DNA from: Streptomyces sp. TRM68367
GTDB lineage: Bacteria; Actinomycetota; Actinomycetes; Streptomycetales; Streptomycetaceae
Length of the DNA stretch: 62,386 nucleotides
Direction of reading: 5' to 3'
Assembly (NCBI RefSeq): GCF_014495685.1
Contig: NZ_JACTVI010000050.1
Location: forward strand, 1-62,386
The notes below the pieces were generated by a model. The model saw only the letters and a list, made by a program, of their open reading frames with translations. It had not been told where the DNA came from and made no database searches. Both the position numbers and the translations under genes were made by a program. This document shows positions 51,743 through 59,745 of the stretch, one piece after another. Position 1 is the stretch's first letter, and every line of letters begins with the position of its first letter.

Positions 51743-52126
51743 ATGACCGTCCAGCTCAACCACACCATTGTCGCCGCACATGACAAGGAGGCCTCGGCCC
51801 GGTTCCTCGCCGGCCTCCTGGGCCTGAAGGTGAGCCCGCCCTTCGGCCCGTTCGTCCCGGTGGAGATCCCCAACGGCGTGACCCTCGACTACCTGGCCGA
51901 GTCCGGCGACATCACGCCGCAGCACTACGCCTTCCTGGTGTCGGAGGACGAGTTCGACGAGATCTTCGGCCGCATCCGGGAGGCCGGTCTGACCTACTGG
52001 GCGGACCCGTACCACCGGCACCCCGGCGAGATCAACCACAACGACGGCGGGCGTGGCGCGTACTTCGAGGACCCCAACGGCCACAACCTGGAGATCCTCA
52101 CCCGCCCGTACGGCAGCGGCGGCTGA
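51743..52126 (+). CDS. VOC superfamily (glyoxalase-like) protein
   Basis: The 127-residue protein has paired beta-alpha-beta units: LNHTIVAAHDKEASARFLAG at the start and GGRGAYFEDPNGHNLEILTR at the end. His and Glu are at the expected metal positions. The family covers lyases, dioxygenases and resistance proteins, so the substrate is not predictable. GAGGAGG lies 8 bases before the ATG. Confidence 0.9.
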   Translation: MTVQLNHTIVAAHDKEASARFLAGLLGLKVSPPFGPFVPVEIPNGVTLDYLAESGDITPQHYAFLVSEDEFDEIFGRIREAGLTYWADPYHRHPGEINHNDGGRGAYFEDPNGHNLEILTRPYGSGG

Positions 52127-52160
52127 TCCCCGGGGTCCCCCTCCTACGGAGTGCCGTGGT

Positions 52161-52192
52161 GGCCGCCGAGGAACCGGAGCAGTACGGCGGCC
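52161..52192. terminator. Possible hairpin between convergent genes
   Basis: GGCCGCCG (52161-52168) and CGGCGGCC (52185-52192) pair perfectly with a 16-base loop, between the VOC gene and the transpeptidase gene. Confidence 0.45.
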
Positions 52193-52227
52193 TCCGCGCG
52201 CAGTCAGAGCCTTGCCGATCGGCTCCG

Positions 52228-53496
52228 TCAGAGCGCGGAACCGGCCTTCCAGTCGGCCCAGTTCTTGATGTTCCAGCCGTTGAGGCCGTTGTCCGGCGCG
52301 ACCGTCTTGTCGCCGGTGTTCGTGATGACGACCACGTCACCGACCATCGAGTTGTCGTAGAACCACGCACCCGGCACGTTCGGGTCGTTGGCGCCCTTCT
52401 TGTCCTGCAGGCCCACACAGCCGTGGCTGGTGTTCACGTTGCCGAAGATGGACTTGGCGCCCCAGTAGTTGCCGTGGATGAAGGTGCCGGAGGAGGTCAG
52501 CCGGATGGCGTGCGGCACGTCCTTGATGTCGTACTCGCCCTTGCCGTCGTCGTCGGTGAAGCCCACCGTCGCGCCGTTCATCCGGGTTTCCTTGAACTTC
52601 TCGGACATCACCATGATGCCCTGGTACGTCTTGTTCTTGGGCGAACCGGCGGAGATCGGGATGGTCCGGATGGTCTTGCCGTCCTGGGTGACCCGCATCT
52701 GCTTGGTCTTCGCGTCGACGTACGAGACCTGGTTGCGGCCGATCTTGAAGGAGACCGTCTTCTGCTGGACGCCGTACACGCCCTCGGCGCCCTCGACCCC
52801 GTCGAGCGCCAGCTTCAGGGTGACGGTGGAGCCTTCCTTCCAGTAGTCCTGGGGGCGGCAGTCCATGCGGTTGGCGTTGAACCAGTGGCAGGCGACTTCC
52901 TGGCCGCTGGTGGAGGTGACCGTGATGCCCTTCTGGACGGCGGCCTTGTTGGTGATCGCCTTGTCGAAGTTGATCGACACCGGCATCCCGACGCCGACCG
53001 TCGTGCCGTCGTCCGGCGTGAACGTGCCGATGAAGCTGTTGGCCGGGGCGACCGTGGTGAACGAGGCGTTCTCGTGGGCGACGCGGCCGTTGACGTCCTT
53101 CGCCTCCGCCGCCAGCTTGTAGGTGGTCGAGCGCTCCAGCTGGCCGCTGGGCTTCCAGCTCTTCTTGTCGGCCGATATCTGGCCCTCGACGGCGGTGCCG
53201 TCGGACGTCGTCATCGTGACGTCCGTGAGCGTCCCCTTGCTCACGGTCACGGCGGCCGAGTTGTTGATGGAGGCGTTGTCGGAGCCGTCCTTCGGTGTGA
53301 TCTTGATCTGGGCCTCGGAGGTCTTCTTGGCGGCCGCCTCGTCGGCCTTGGCCTGCGAGGAGTCCTTGCCGCCGCCGCCCGAGGCGCCGTCCCCGCCGCC
53401 GGAGCACGCCGAGAGCACCAGGACACCGCCGAGCAGCGCGGACGCGACCGTCAGGCCCCTGCGCCGCTTACTGTTCGCAATCACACGTTTCTCCAT
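52228..53496 (-). CDS. Lipoprotein L,D-transpeptidase
   Basis: The 422-residue protein has a signal peptide with lipobox LVLSAC. A low-complexity Gly/Ser/Lys segment, two Ig-like domains (about residues 55-250) and a YkuD catalytic domain follow. The active-site motif SHGCVGL (with FIHGNYWGAKSIFGNVNTSH just before) holds the catalytic Cys and His. Such enzymes make 3-3 peptide crosslinks in peptidoglycan outside the membrane. The ATG at 53496 (MEKRVIANSKRRRG) is the best start. Domain order matches actinobacterial Ldt proteins. Confidence 0.95.
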   Translation of the reverse strand: MEKRVIANSKRRRGLTVASALLGGVLVLSACSGGGDGASGGGGKDSSQAKADEAAAKKTSEAQIKITPKDGSDNASINNSAAVTVSKGTLTDVTMTTSDGTAVEGQISADKKSWKPSGQLERSTTYKLAAEAKDVNGRVAHENASFTTVAPANSFIGTFTPDDGTTVGVGMPVSINFDKAITNKAAVQKGITVTSTSGQEVACHWFNANRMDCRPQDYWKEGSTVTLKLALDGVEGAEGVYGVQQKTVSFKIGRNQVSYVDAKTKQMRVTQDGKTIRTIPISAGSPKNKTYQGIMVMSEKFKETRMNGATVGFTDDDGKGEYDIKDVPHAIRLTSSGTFIHGNYWGAKSIFGNVNTSHGCVGLQDKKGANDPNVPGAWFYDNSMVGDVVVITNTGDKTVAPDNGLNGWNIKNWADWKAGSAL

Positions 53497-53697
53497 CGTT
53501 GCCGAATCCCGAAAAACCCCGAGAGTCCCCGTCAAGAGCTTTCAACGCTACGACCCGTCCCGTTCCACCTTCTTCGGAGGTGGGGCGCACCACGTCCGCG
53601 CGGGCGGCTGGTGCGGGTGTCGGTCAGTGCGCCTCATGAGACGACAAAACCCCGGACGGCGGTTGCCGCCCGGGGCCATCAATTCCCCCAAGACGCC

Positions 53698-54042
53698 TCA
53701 GCCGGCCTCTTCTTCTTCGTCGTCGTCTTCCCCATCATCCCCGTCGAGATCCCAGTCCGGCGAGTCAGGGTCGTAGTCGATCCGCTCACCGCTCCAGGAC
53801 GCCTGCTGGAGCTCGACCCCCGGCACCTCGCTGACCAGGCCGAACGGATCAACGAGATGGGCGAGGGCCTCCGCCGTGTCTTCCGTCACAGCGCTCTCGG
53901 CGTGGACCCGCTCCGAGGCCGGCAGCTCGGAGTCGTCCGCGATCCGGCGCAGCGCGGCCTTGGTTACCGCGTCGGTGTCGCCGACTTCGAGAACCAGGTC
54001 TACGCGAAGCCGGACATATCGTGATGTCTCTGCAGTACTCAT
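53698..54042 (-). CDS. Conserved hypothetical acidic protein
   Basis: The 114-residue protein begins TAETSRYVRLRVDLVLEVGD, a beta-type start. A helical middle follows, and the tail is almost all Asp and Glu (about the last 20 residues). There are no membrane segments. I recognise no characterised family; proteins like it seem frequent in streptomycetes, from memory. It is divergent from the LAATG protein gene. Confidence 0.75.
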   Translation of the reverse strand: MSTAETSRYVRLRVDLVLEVGDTDAVTKAALRRIADDSELPASERVHAESAVTEDTAEALAHLVDPFGLVSEVPGVELQQASWSGERIDYDPDSPDWDLDGDDGEDDDEEEEAG

Positions 54043-54162
54043 GATCGGAGGGTAAGGCTCACAGCTCCCGTGACTTTCCCGTGACCCGCGCTTTCACTAA
54101 CATCGCCCCACACGGCCAACCCACAGGCCAATTGGCCAGGACCACAAGGGGATCGATATTCC

Positions 54163-54474
54163 GTGTCATCCGTGCGCCGTCCGCTGCTGACCGCCACCGC
54201 CGCGGGCACCCTGCTGGGCGCCCTGTGGTTCGTTCCCTCCGCGAACGCGACGGCGGACGCCTCGGCGAGAGTCGCCCACTCGACGACCTCGACGACACAG
54301 GCCAAGGCGGTGCCGGCGGACGCGTCCGAGACCGAGGCGCAAGCGAGACAGGCCCGGCTGGCCGCCACCGGAAGCTTCGACACCACGCCCTATGTCGTCG
54401 GCGGCACGGTCTCCCTGACGCTGGGCGCCGGATTCGTGGTGTATTCGATGCGGCGGGAGCGCCTCGGCCTCTGA
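54163..54474 (+). CDS. Small LAxTG sortase-anchored surface protein
   Basis: The 103-residue product has a signal peptide (SSVRRPLLTATAAGTLLGAL, ending near ANATA) and a short Thr/Ser/Ala-rich mature part. A C-terminal sorting signal follows: LAATG at about residues 67-71, a hydrophobic helix and the positive tail RRERLGL. LAxTG is the substrate motif of class E sortases in Streptomyces, as used by long chaplins. The mature wall-bound peptide would be only about 35-40 residues. The start is GTG with AAGGGG upstream. Sortase genes are not in the window. Confidence 0.85.
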   Translation: MSSVRRPLLTATAAGTLLGALWFVPSANATADASARVAHSTTSTTQAKAVPADASETEAQARQARLAATGSFDTTPYVVGGTVSLTLGAGFVVYSMRRERLGL

Positions 54475-54498
54475 GGCCCCGTCCGGCTCACCGTTTCT

Positions 54499-54527
54499 GA
54501 GGCCCCGTCCACTGCGGACAGGGCCTC
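54499..54527 (+). terminator. Hairpin terminator
   Basis: GAGGCCCCGTCC and GGACAGGGCCTC pair over 12 positions with one mismatch around loop ACTGC, 25 bases after the LAATG gene. Confidence 0.7.
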
Positions 54528-54566
54528 ATGCCCCACAGGGGTCCTCGCACCATGAGCGCCAGATGA

Positions 54567-54710
54567 GGTCGCGTGGTCTGGTGCCGTGCATCGCAAGGCG
54601 CCGGAGAGCCCTCGATGGGGGTGCCCCGGCTCGAGCGGAGCCGAGAGTGGGGGAGGAGCTACTGGGGCTTTTCGGCAACGCGGCGAGGTGCGGTGCCAGA
54701 CCACGCGACC
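54567..54710. repeat. Long imperfect palindrome, family B
   Basis: The outer arms GGTCGCGTGGTCTGG (54567-54581) and CCAGACCACGCGACC (54696-54710) match perfectly. Further inside, pairing continues imperfectly to an apex hairpin GGCTC-GAGCG-GAGCC. The central motif CTCGAGCGGAGCCGAGAGTG also appears, slightly changed, inside the cya frame near 60835. The block sits between convergent genes. Confidence 0.75.
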
Positions 54711-54735
54711 CGGGCGGGCATAGTGCAAGGACCCC

Positions 54736-56310
54736 TTACCGCAACGGCCCGGTGACGCTCTCCACCGCCGCGACCAGCCGCCCCTCGCGCACGAACGCAT
54801 CCGCCGCGGCCAGGTCGGGCGCCAGGAACCGGTCGGGGCCCGGACCGGCGGCACCGGCCTTGCGTACGGCGTCGATCACGGCCTGCGTCGCGGGTGCCGG
54901 GGTCAGGCCCTCGCGCAGCTCGATCGCGCGCGTGGCGGCGTACAGCTCGACGGCGAGCACGCGCGTGAGGTTGTCGACGGCCGTGCGCAGCTTGCGCGCT
55001 GCCGACCAGCCCATCGATACGTGGTCCTCCTGCATCGCGGAGGACGGGATCGAGTCCGCCGACGCCGGTACGGCCAGCCGCTTCAGCTCGCTCACCAGCG
55101 CGGCCTGCGTGTACTGGGCGATCATCAGGCCGGAGTCGACGCCGGCGTCGTCGGCGAGGAACGGCGGCAGACCATGGCTGCGGTTCTTGTCGAGCAGCCG
55201 GTCGGTGCGGCGCTCGGCGATGGAGCCGAGGTCTGCGGCGGCGATGGCGAGGAAGTCGAGGACATAGGCCACCGGGGCGCCGTGGAAGTTGCCGTTGGAC
55301 TCCACGCGCCCTTCCCCGGTGCCGAAAGCCTCGGAGGTGCCCCGAGGCAACACCACCGGGTTGTCCACCGCCGACGCCAGCTCGCGTTCGGCGACCACGC
55401 GCGCGTGGGCCAGGGTGTCGCGTCCGGCGCCGGCGACCTGCGGGGCGCAGCGCACCGAGTAGGCGTCCTGGACGCGGGGCGCGTCGTCCTGGTGGTGCCC
55501 GGTCAGGCCCGAATCCCTCAGTACGGCCAGCATGTTGGCGGCGCTGGCGGCCTGGCCCGGGTGGGGGCGGATGGCGTGCAGCTCGGGGGCGAGGACCTTG
55601 TCGGTGCCGAGGAGGGCCTCAAGGGTGAGGGCGGCGGTGACGTCGGCGGACTTGTACAGCGTCTCCAGGTCGGCGAGGGCCATGACCAGCATGCCGAGCA
55701 TGCCGTCGGTGCCGTTGAGGAGGGCGAGGCCCTCCTTCTCGCGCAGTTCGACGGGCCGGATCCTGTGCGCGGCGAGCAGTTCGGGGGCGGGCCGTACGAC
55801 ACCGTCCGGGCCCTCGGCGTCCCCCTCCCCCATGAGCGTGAGCGCGCAGTGGGACAGCGGGGCCAGGTCGCCGGAGCAGCCGAGGGAGCCGTACTCGTGC
55901 ACGACCGGCGTGATGCCGGCGTTCAGGATGTCGGCCATGGTCTGTGCGACCTGGGGCCGGACGCCGGTGTGCCCGGAGCAGACGGTCTTCAGGCGCAGGA
56001 ACATCAGGGCGCGGACGACCTCGCGCTCGACCCGCGGCCCCATGCCGGCGGCGTGCGAGCGGACGATGTTGCGCTGGAGCTGCGCTCGCAGCTCCGGGCT
56101 GATGTGCCGGGTGGCGAGTGCGCCGAAGCCGGTGGAGACGCCGTAGACGGGATCGGGCTTGGCGGCCAGCGCGTCCACGATCTCGCGGGCCGCGGCGAGG
56201 GCGGCCAGCGCCTCCGCGGAGAGCTCGATGCGGGCGCCGGCGCGCGCCACGGCGAGCACGTCGGCCGCGGTCACGCCGGACGTCCCCACCACCACTGTGT
56301 GCATATCCAT
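54736..56310 (-). CDS. hutH: Histidine ammonia-lyase
   Basis: The 524-residue enzyme deaminates histidine to urocanate. It has the family's segments VYGVSTGFGALATRHI, the prosthetic-group site GSLGCSGDLAPLSH, and SVRCAPQVAGAGRDTLAHAR. The cofactor triad here is Cys-Ser-Gly, where most lyases have Ala-Ser-Gly; I believe this occurs in streptomycete HutH, from memory. Start ATGs at 56310 and 56304 are both plausible. It lies 77 bases after the GGDEF gene in the same direction. Confidence 0.95.
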   Translation of the reverse strand: MDMHTVVVGTSGVTAADVLAVARAGARIELSAEALAALAAAREIVDALAAKPDPVYGVSTGFGALATRHISPELRAQLQRNIVRSHAAGMGPRVEREVVRALMFLRLKTVCSGHTGVRPQVAQTMADILNAGITPVVHEYGSLGCSGDLAPLSHCALTLMGEGDAEGPDGVVRPAPELLAAHRIRPVELREKEGLALLNGTDGMLGMLVMALADLETLYKSADVTAALTLEALLGTDKVLAPELHAIRPHPGQAASAANMLAVLRDSGLTGHHQDDAPRVQDAYSVRCAPQVAGAGRDTLAHARVVAERELASAVDNPVVLPRGTSEAFGTGEGRVESNGNFHGAPVAYVLDFLAIAAADLGSIAERRTDRLLDKNRSHGLPPFLADDAGVDSGLMIAQYTQAALVSELKRLAVPASADSIPSSAMQEDHVSMGWSAARKLRTAVDNLTRVLAVELYAATRAIELREGLTPAPATQAVIDAVRKAGAAGPGPDRFLAPDLAAADAFVREGRLVAAVESVTGPLR

Positions 56311-56387
56311 ATTCAGGAGCGTACGCAGTGAATTCGAAGATGTCATCACTGGGTCCCGGGTTCACCCCTTACGACTCCGATGGCGTC

Positions 56388-57551
56388 CTACGGCTCCGGG
56401 GGTGCGTGCCGCCCGCGGAACCGCCGCCGCTCCCCGTTCGCCTCCTCGGAGGGCGCGTCCGCGAGCCGTACGACGGGGTCGTCGGGCCCTTCACGCCCGG
56501 CGACGACGGGCCGGTCCGCGCGTTCGGCCTTGGCCCGGTACTGGGCGGCGTCGGCCAGCCGGAACAGGCGGCGGGCGGAGCGGACGGAACCGATGGCGTC
56601 CTCGGTGGACGCGACCCCGCAGGCCACGCCCTCGCCGAGCTCCAACTCGGCGGCGCGGCGGCACAGTTCGTCGGCCGCCTTCACGACCTCGTCGGAGGGC
56701 GGGCCGACGGCGAGCAGACAGAACTCGTCCCCGCCGAGCCGCGCCGCGAGCGTGCCCGGCAGCATCGCCCCGCACAGCGACAGCACGGACCCGAAGCGCT
56801 CCAGGAGGCGGTCGCCGACGGCGTGCCCGTGGGTGTCGTTGACCCGCTTGAGCCCGTTGAGATCACAGACGACCAGACTGACGACGGCACCGTCGCGCCG
56901 GTGCCGCTCGACGGCCCGTTCCAGGTGTACGTCGACGGCCCGGCGGTTGGCGAGTCCGGTGAGCGCGTCGGTGTACGCCAGCCTGCGGGCCTCCTCCAGC
57001 CGCTCGGTCTGGGCGATCCCGGCGGCGACGACGGAGGCCAGGACGGTGGCGAAGTCGGCGTCGGCACGGTCGAAGACGGGTGCGCCGACGGGGCGGGCGA
57101 CGTACAGCTCACCCCACGCACGCCCGTGCAGGATGATGGGAGCGACCACGCAGCACCCGCGCCCGCGGCGCCGCAGTGCGGCAACACGCTGATGGCAGTA
57201 CCCCGGCCGCCGCCCCGCCGCAGGCCCCTCAGCCGTCTCCACCCAGGCGCCGGGCTCCCCGCCCCCCGCCCACTGCTCGTGCAGGAACTCGGTGATCTCC
57301 GCGAACTGATGCACGGGATAGGACTCGTCCTCCGGGAACTCCTCCTCCCCCTCGGCCAGCTCCCCGACATTCACGAGCACCCTGAGCCGTCCGAGCTCCC
57401 GCTCCCACATCGACAGCGCGGCGAAGCTCCCGCCGAGCGCCCGGCACGCACCGGCTGCCGCCGCCCGCCACGCCTCACGCGAACTGTGCGCGGCCGCCAT
57501 GCCCTGCGCCAAGGCCACCACGGACGCCAGCCGGCTGTCGTCACCCATCAC
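56388..57551 (-). CDS. cdgE: GAF-GGDEF diguanylate cyclase
   Basis: The 387-residue protein has a GAF-like domain (about residues 20-180) and a GGDEF domain (about 190-345). AYTDALTGLANRRAVDVHLE marks the domain start, and the active-site loop RLGGDEF is intact, so cyclic di-GMP synthesis is likely. No RxxD inhibitory site is seen five residues before it. There is no membrane helix, so it is a cytosolic sensor. The name cdgE is offered from memory of the S. coelicolor gene next to hutH. Starts at 57551 (GTG) and 57548 (ATG) are equivalent. Confidence 0.92.
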   Translation of the reverse strand: MMGDDSRLASVVALAQGMAAAHSSREAWRAAAAGACRALGGSFAALSMWERELGRLRVLVNVGELAEGEEEFPEDESYPVHQFAEITEFLHEQWAGGGEPGAWVETAEGPAAGRRPGYCHQRVAALRRRGRGCCVVAPIILHGRAWGELYVARPVGAPVFDRADADFATVLASVVAAGIAQTERLEEARRLAYTDALTGLANRRAVDVHLERAVERHRRDGAVVSLVVCDLNGLKRVNDTHGHAVGDRLLERFGSVLSLCGAMLPGTLAARLGGDEFCLLAVGPPSDEVVKAADELCRRAAELELGEGVACGVASTEDAIGSVRSARRLFRLADAAQYRAKAERADRPVVAGREGPDDPVVRLADAPSEEANGERRRFRGRHAPPEP

Positions 57552-58098
57552 TCCAGGCTAGGGATGTTTCCGACAAACCGAGACGTGGGCCTCCGGCGGT
57601 TGGGCCGTTTGTGGGTGCGGGGGGTGGTGCGGCGGGTGAGGTGGCTGCGGTGCGTCTGCATCTGCGGGCACGTCGTGGCGCGCGTCCCTGGGGGCTGCGC
57701 CCCCAGACCCCCTCGGCCTGACGGCCTCATCCTCAACCGCCGGACGGGCTGGAAACCGGCAGACCACACCCGACAACGACGCCCGGCGATGCCGCAAGCC
57801 ACGGCAGTCGCGCCGTCGTAGCTGCGGCCAGTGGTGCCACTGGGGCGGCGCCCACCCCACAGCAATCAAAGCCGCCGCAGCCACGGACACCCGCAGACGC
57901 CGCAGCCGCAGACACACACAGCCGCCGCAACTGCGGGCATGCGCGCCTCCCCCGGTGCCTTGAGGGCCTGGAAGGGTACCCCCAGGGCGGCACGGGCGGG
58001 CGATGGAGGTACCCCCGCGCGAGCTCGTTCGAGCGTGGGGGAGGCACCCCGCAAGCGCCGGGCCGCGTGCCCCGACCCCGGCCCACGCCAACCGACAG
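57552..58098. other. Intergenic region with repeats and hairpin
   Basis: This 547-base stretch has no persuasive gene. It holds a hairpin CTGGGGGC-TGC-GCCCCCAG at 57688-57706 that could terminate the enoyl-CoA hydratase transcript. GCCGCCGCA-rich short repeats lie near 57860-57930, and copy 3 of the family A repeat is at 57915-58085. Confidence 0.6.
57915..58085 (+). repeat. Dispersed intergenic repeat, family A, copy 3
   Basis: The copy contains CTGCGGGCATGCGCGCCTCC, AGGGCGGCACGGGCGGGCGA, TCGTTCGAGCGTGGGGGAGG and CGCAAGCGCCGGGCCGCGTG in the same order as the copy at 37545-37715. Confidence 0.75.
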
Positions 58099-58899
58099 TC
58101 ACTCCCCCGGCCACACCGGCTTCCGCTTCTCGTTGAACGCCGCCACCCCCTCCGCCCGGTCCACGGAGAACGCCACCGCCCGCCACGCCGCGTCCTCCAC
58201 CTCCAACCCGGCCCGCAGATCCAACCCGTGCCCCAGCCGAAGCGCCCGCTTCGCCGCCCGCAGGCCGACAGGCGAATGCGCCGCGATGCGGGAGGCCAAC
58301 GCCAGCGCCTCCTCCCGGTCCCGCCCGGCCTCCACCAGTTCGTCCACGAGCCCCAGCTCCCGCGCCTCCCCGGCCTCCACCCGCCGCGCCGAGAAGATCA
58401 GCTCCGCCGCCCGCGCCGCCCCCACGCGCCGCGGCAGCAACTGCGTACCGCCACCCCCCGGAATCACCCCCACCGACACCTCCGGCAACCCCACCACCGC
58501 CGTACGGTCGGCCACGATCAGGTCACAGGCCAACGCCAGCTCGAACCCACCCCCCAGCGCGAACCCGTGCACCGCCGCCACCGTCGGCACCGCCAGCTCC
58601 AGCACCCCGGTGTACGCACCCCGCGCCACCGGCCGCTGCCGCACCAGCTCCGCGTCGCTCAGGGAGTTCCGCTCCTTCAGATCCGCCCCGACACAGAACG
58701 CCCGCTCATGCGTCGAGGTCAGCACCACCACCCGTACGCCCCGGTCGGCCTCCAACGCCTCGCACGCCCCGGCGATGGACCGCGCCATCCCGGTCGACAC
58801 GGCGTTCATGGCCTTCGGCCGGTCGAGGACGAGCTCCGCCACACGCCCCTCCTCGTGCCGCCGCACCAGCACGAACTCCCCGAACCGCTCCTCACTCAT
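58099..58899 (-). CDS. Enoyl-CoA hydratase/isomerase family protein
   Basis: The 266-residue crotonase-fold protein has LVLDRPKAMNAVSTGMARSI, the oxyanion-hole segment ERAFCVGADLKER and HGFALGGGFELALACDLIVA with the catalytic Glu regions GLPEVSVGVIPGGGGTQLLP. It probably acts in fatty acid or branched-chain degradation. GGAGGGTGTC precedes the ATG at 58899. A paired GTTAAC site lies just upstream. Confidence 0.93.
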   Translation of the reverse strand: MSEERFGEFVLVRRHEEGRVAELVLDRPKAMNAVSTGMARSIAGACEALEADRGVRVVVLTSTHERAFCVGADLKERNSLSDAELVRQRPVARGAYTGVLELAVPTVAAVHGFALGGGFELALACDLIVADRTAVVGLPEVSVGVIPGGGGTQLLPRRVGAARAAELIFSARRVEAGEARELGLVDELVEAGRDREEALALASRIAAHSPVGLRAAKRALRLGHGLDLRAGLEVEDAAWRAVAFSVDRAEGVAAFNEKRKPVWPGE

Positions 58900-58914
58900 G
58901 ACACCCTCCGAGAC

Positions 58915-58930
58915 GTTAACGCGGGTTAAC
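58915..58930. promoter_or_regulatory. Possible operator before the enoyl-CoA hydratase gene
   Basis: GTTAAC-GCGG-GTTAAC makes a 16-base near-symmetric element 16 bases before the start codon. It could bind a TetR- or GntR-type repressor of lipid catabolism. No such regulator is adjacent. Confidence 0.45.
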
Positions 58931-59099
58931 AGCATCGGCCCCGATCATCGCAGCCGACCGCGCCCCGGGAAAGCGCCGGCGGCCGATTCCCCGTTCGAGT
59001 GACATCTCGCCGACTCACGCCCCACGTTCCGCCCCGGCGCATAGCGTGCGCTCCGCGACGGCGCATCGGGGGCGCCGTGCGCCTCGGGGAGGGAACGCG

Positions 59100-59720
59100 A
59101 TGACGACGACAGACACACCGGCACCGCAGAGCAGCGGGCGCGGCCGCCACCGCAAACCCCGCCCCCGCAAGGTCCTGCTCGCCACCGGCGGCCTCGCCCT
59201 GGCCGCCGGCGCCCTGAGCCTCGTACGGCTGATCCCCGGTTCCGGCACCGGCGGTATCGGCACCACCGAGGCCCAGTCCGACCAGGGCCGGGCCACGAGC
59301 GCGGATCCCGACGGCACGGACCGGTCGTCCGTCGCCGCCGACGCCGTACCCGTGGTGAGCCCGTCGGCGACATCGCCCCTGGGCGGTCCGGGTACGCCCA
59401 CGACGAGAGGCAGACCGGTCAGCCCCGCCGCATCGTCGCTCTTCTCCGAAACCACCCCTCCGCCCGCCCCCAAACCCACATCCACATCCAGATCCACGCC
59501 CATGACGAATCCCGCCGCGGTGAGCGACCGTCCAGAGCCCGCTGCCCCACGTCACCCGCCAGCGACGGGCACCACAGCCCCGCCGAGCCGCACCCCACCC
59601 ACCGCCCCGCCCTCACAACCGGACCGGCCGGACCGCCCCGTGCCGGGCCGGCCGGACGACCCCGGCCTGTGCGTGCCGGTCATCGGGGTGTGCGTCGGCT
59701 CCACGGACGGGGACCGCTGA
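59100..59720 (+). CDS. Membrane-anchored Pro/Thr-rich hypothetical protein
   Basis: The 206-residue protein has a basic N-terminus, a hydrophobic segment (VLLATGGLALAAGALSLVRL, about residues 24-43), a long Pro/Thr/Ser-rich region and a conserved-looking end CVPVIGVCVG with two Cys. The start ATG follows GGGAGGGAACGCG. It lies between adenylate cyclase and enoyl-CoA hydratase, convergent with cya. Function unknown. Confidence 0.8.
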   Translation: MTTTDTPAPQSSGRGRHRKPRPRKVLLATGGLALAAGALSLVRLIPGSGTGGIGTTEAQSDQGRATSADPDGTDRSSVAADAVPVVSPSATSPLGGPGTPTTRGRPVSPAASSLFSETTPPPAPKPTSTSRSTPMTNPAAVSDRPEPAAPRHPPATGTTAPPSRTPPTAPPSQPDRPDRPVPGRPDDPGLCVPVIGVCVGSTDGDR

Positions 59721-59745
59721 CGGCGCCCACGACGGCCGCGCGTGC

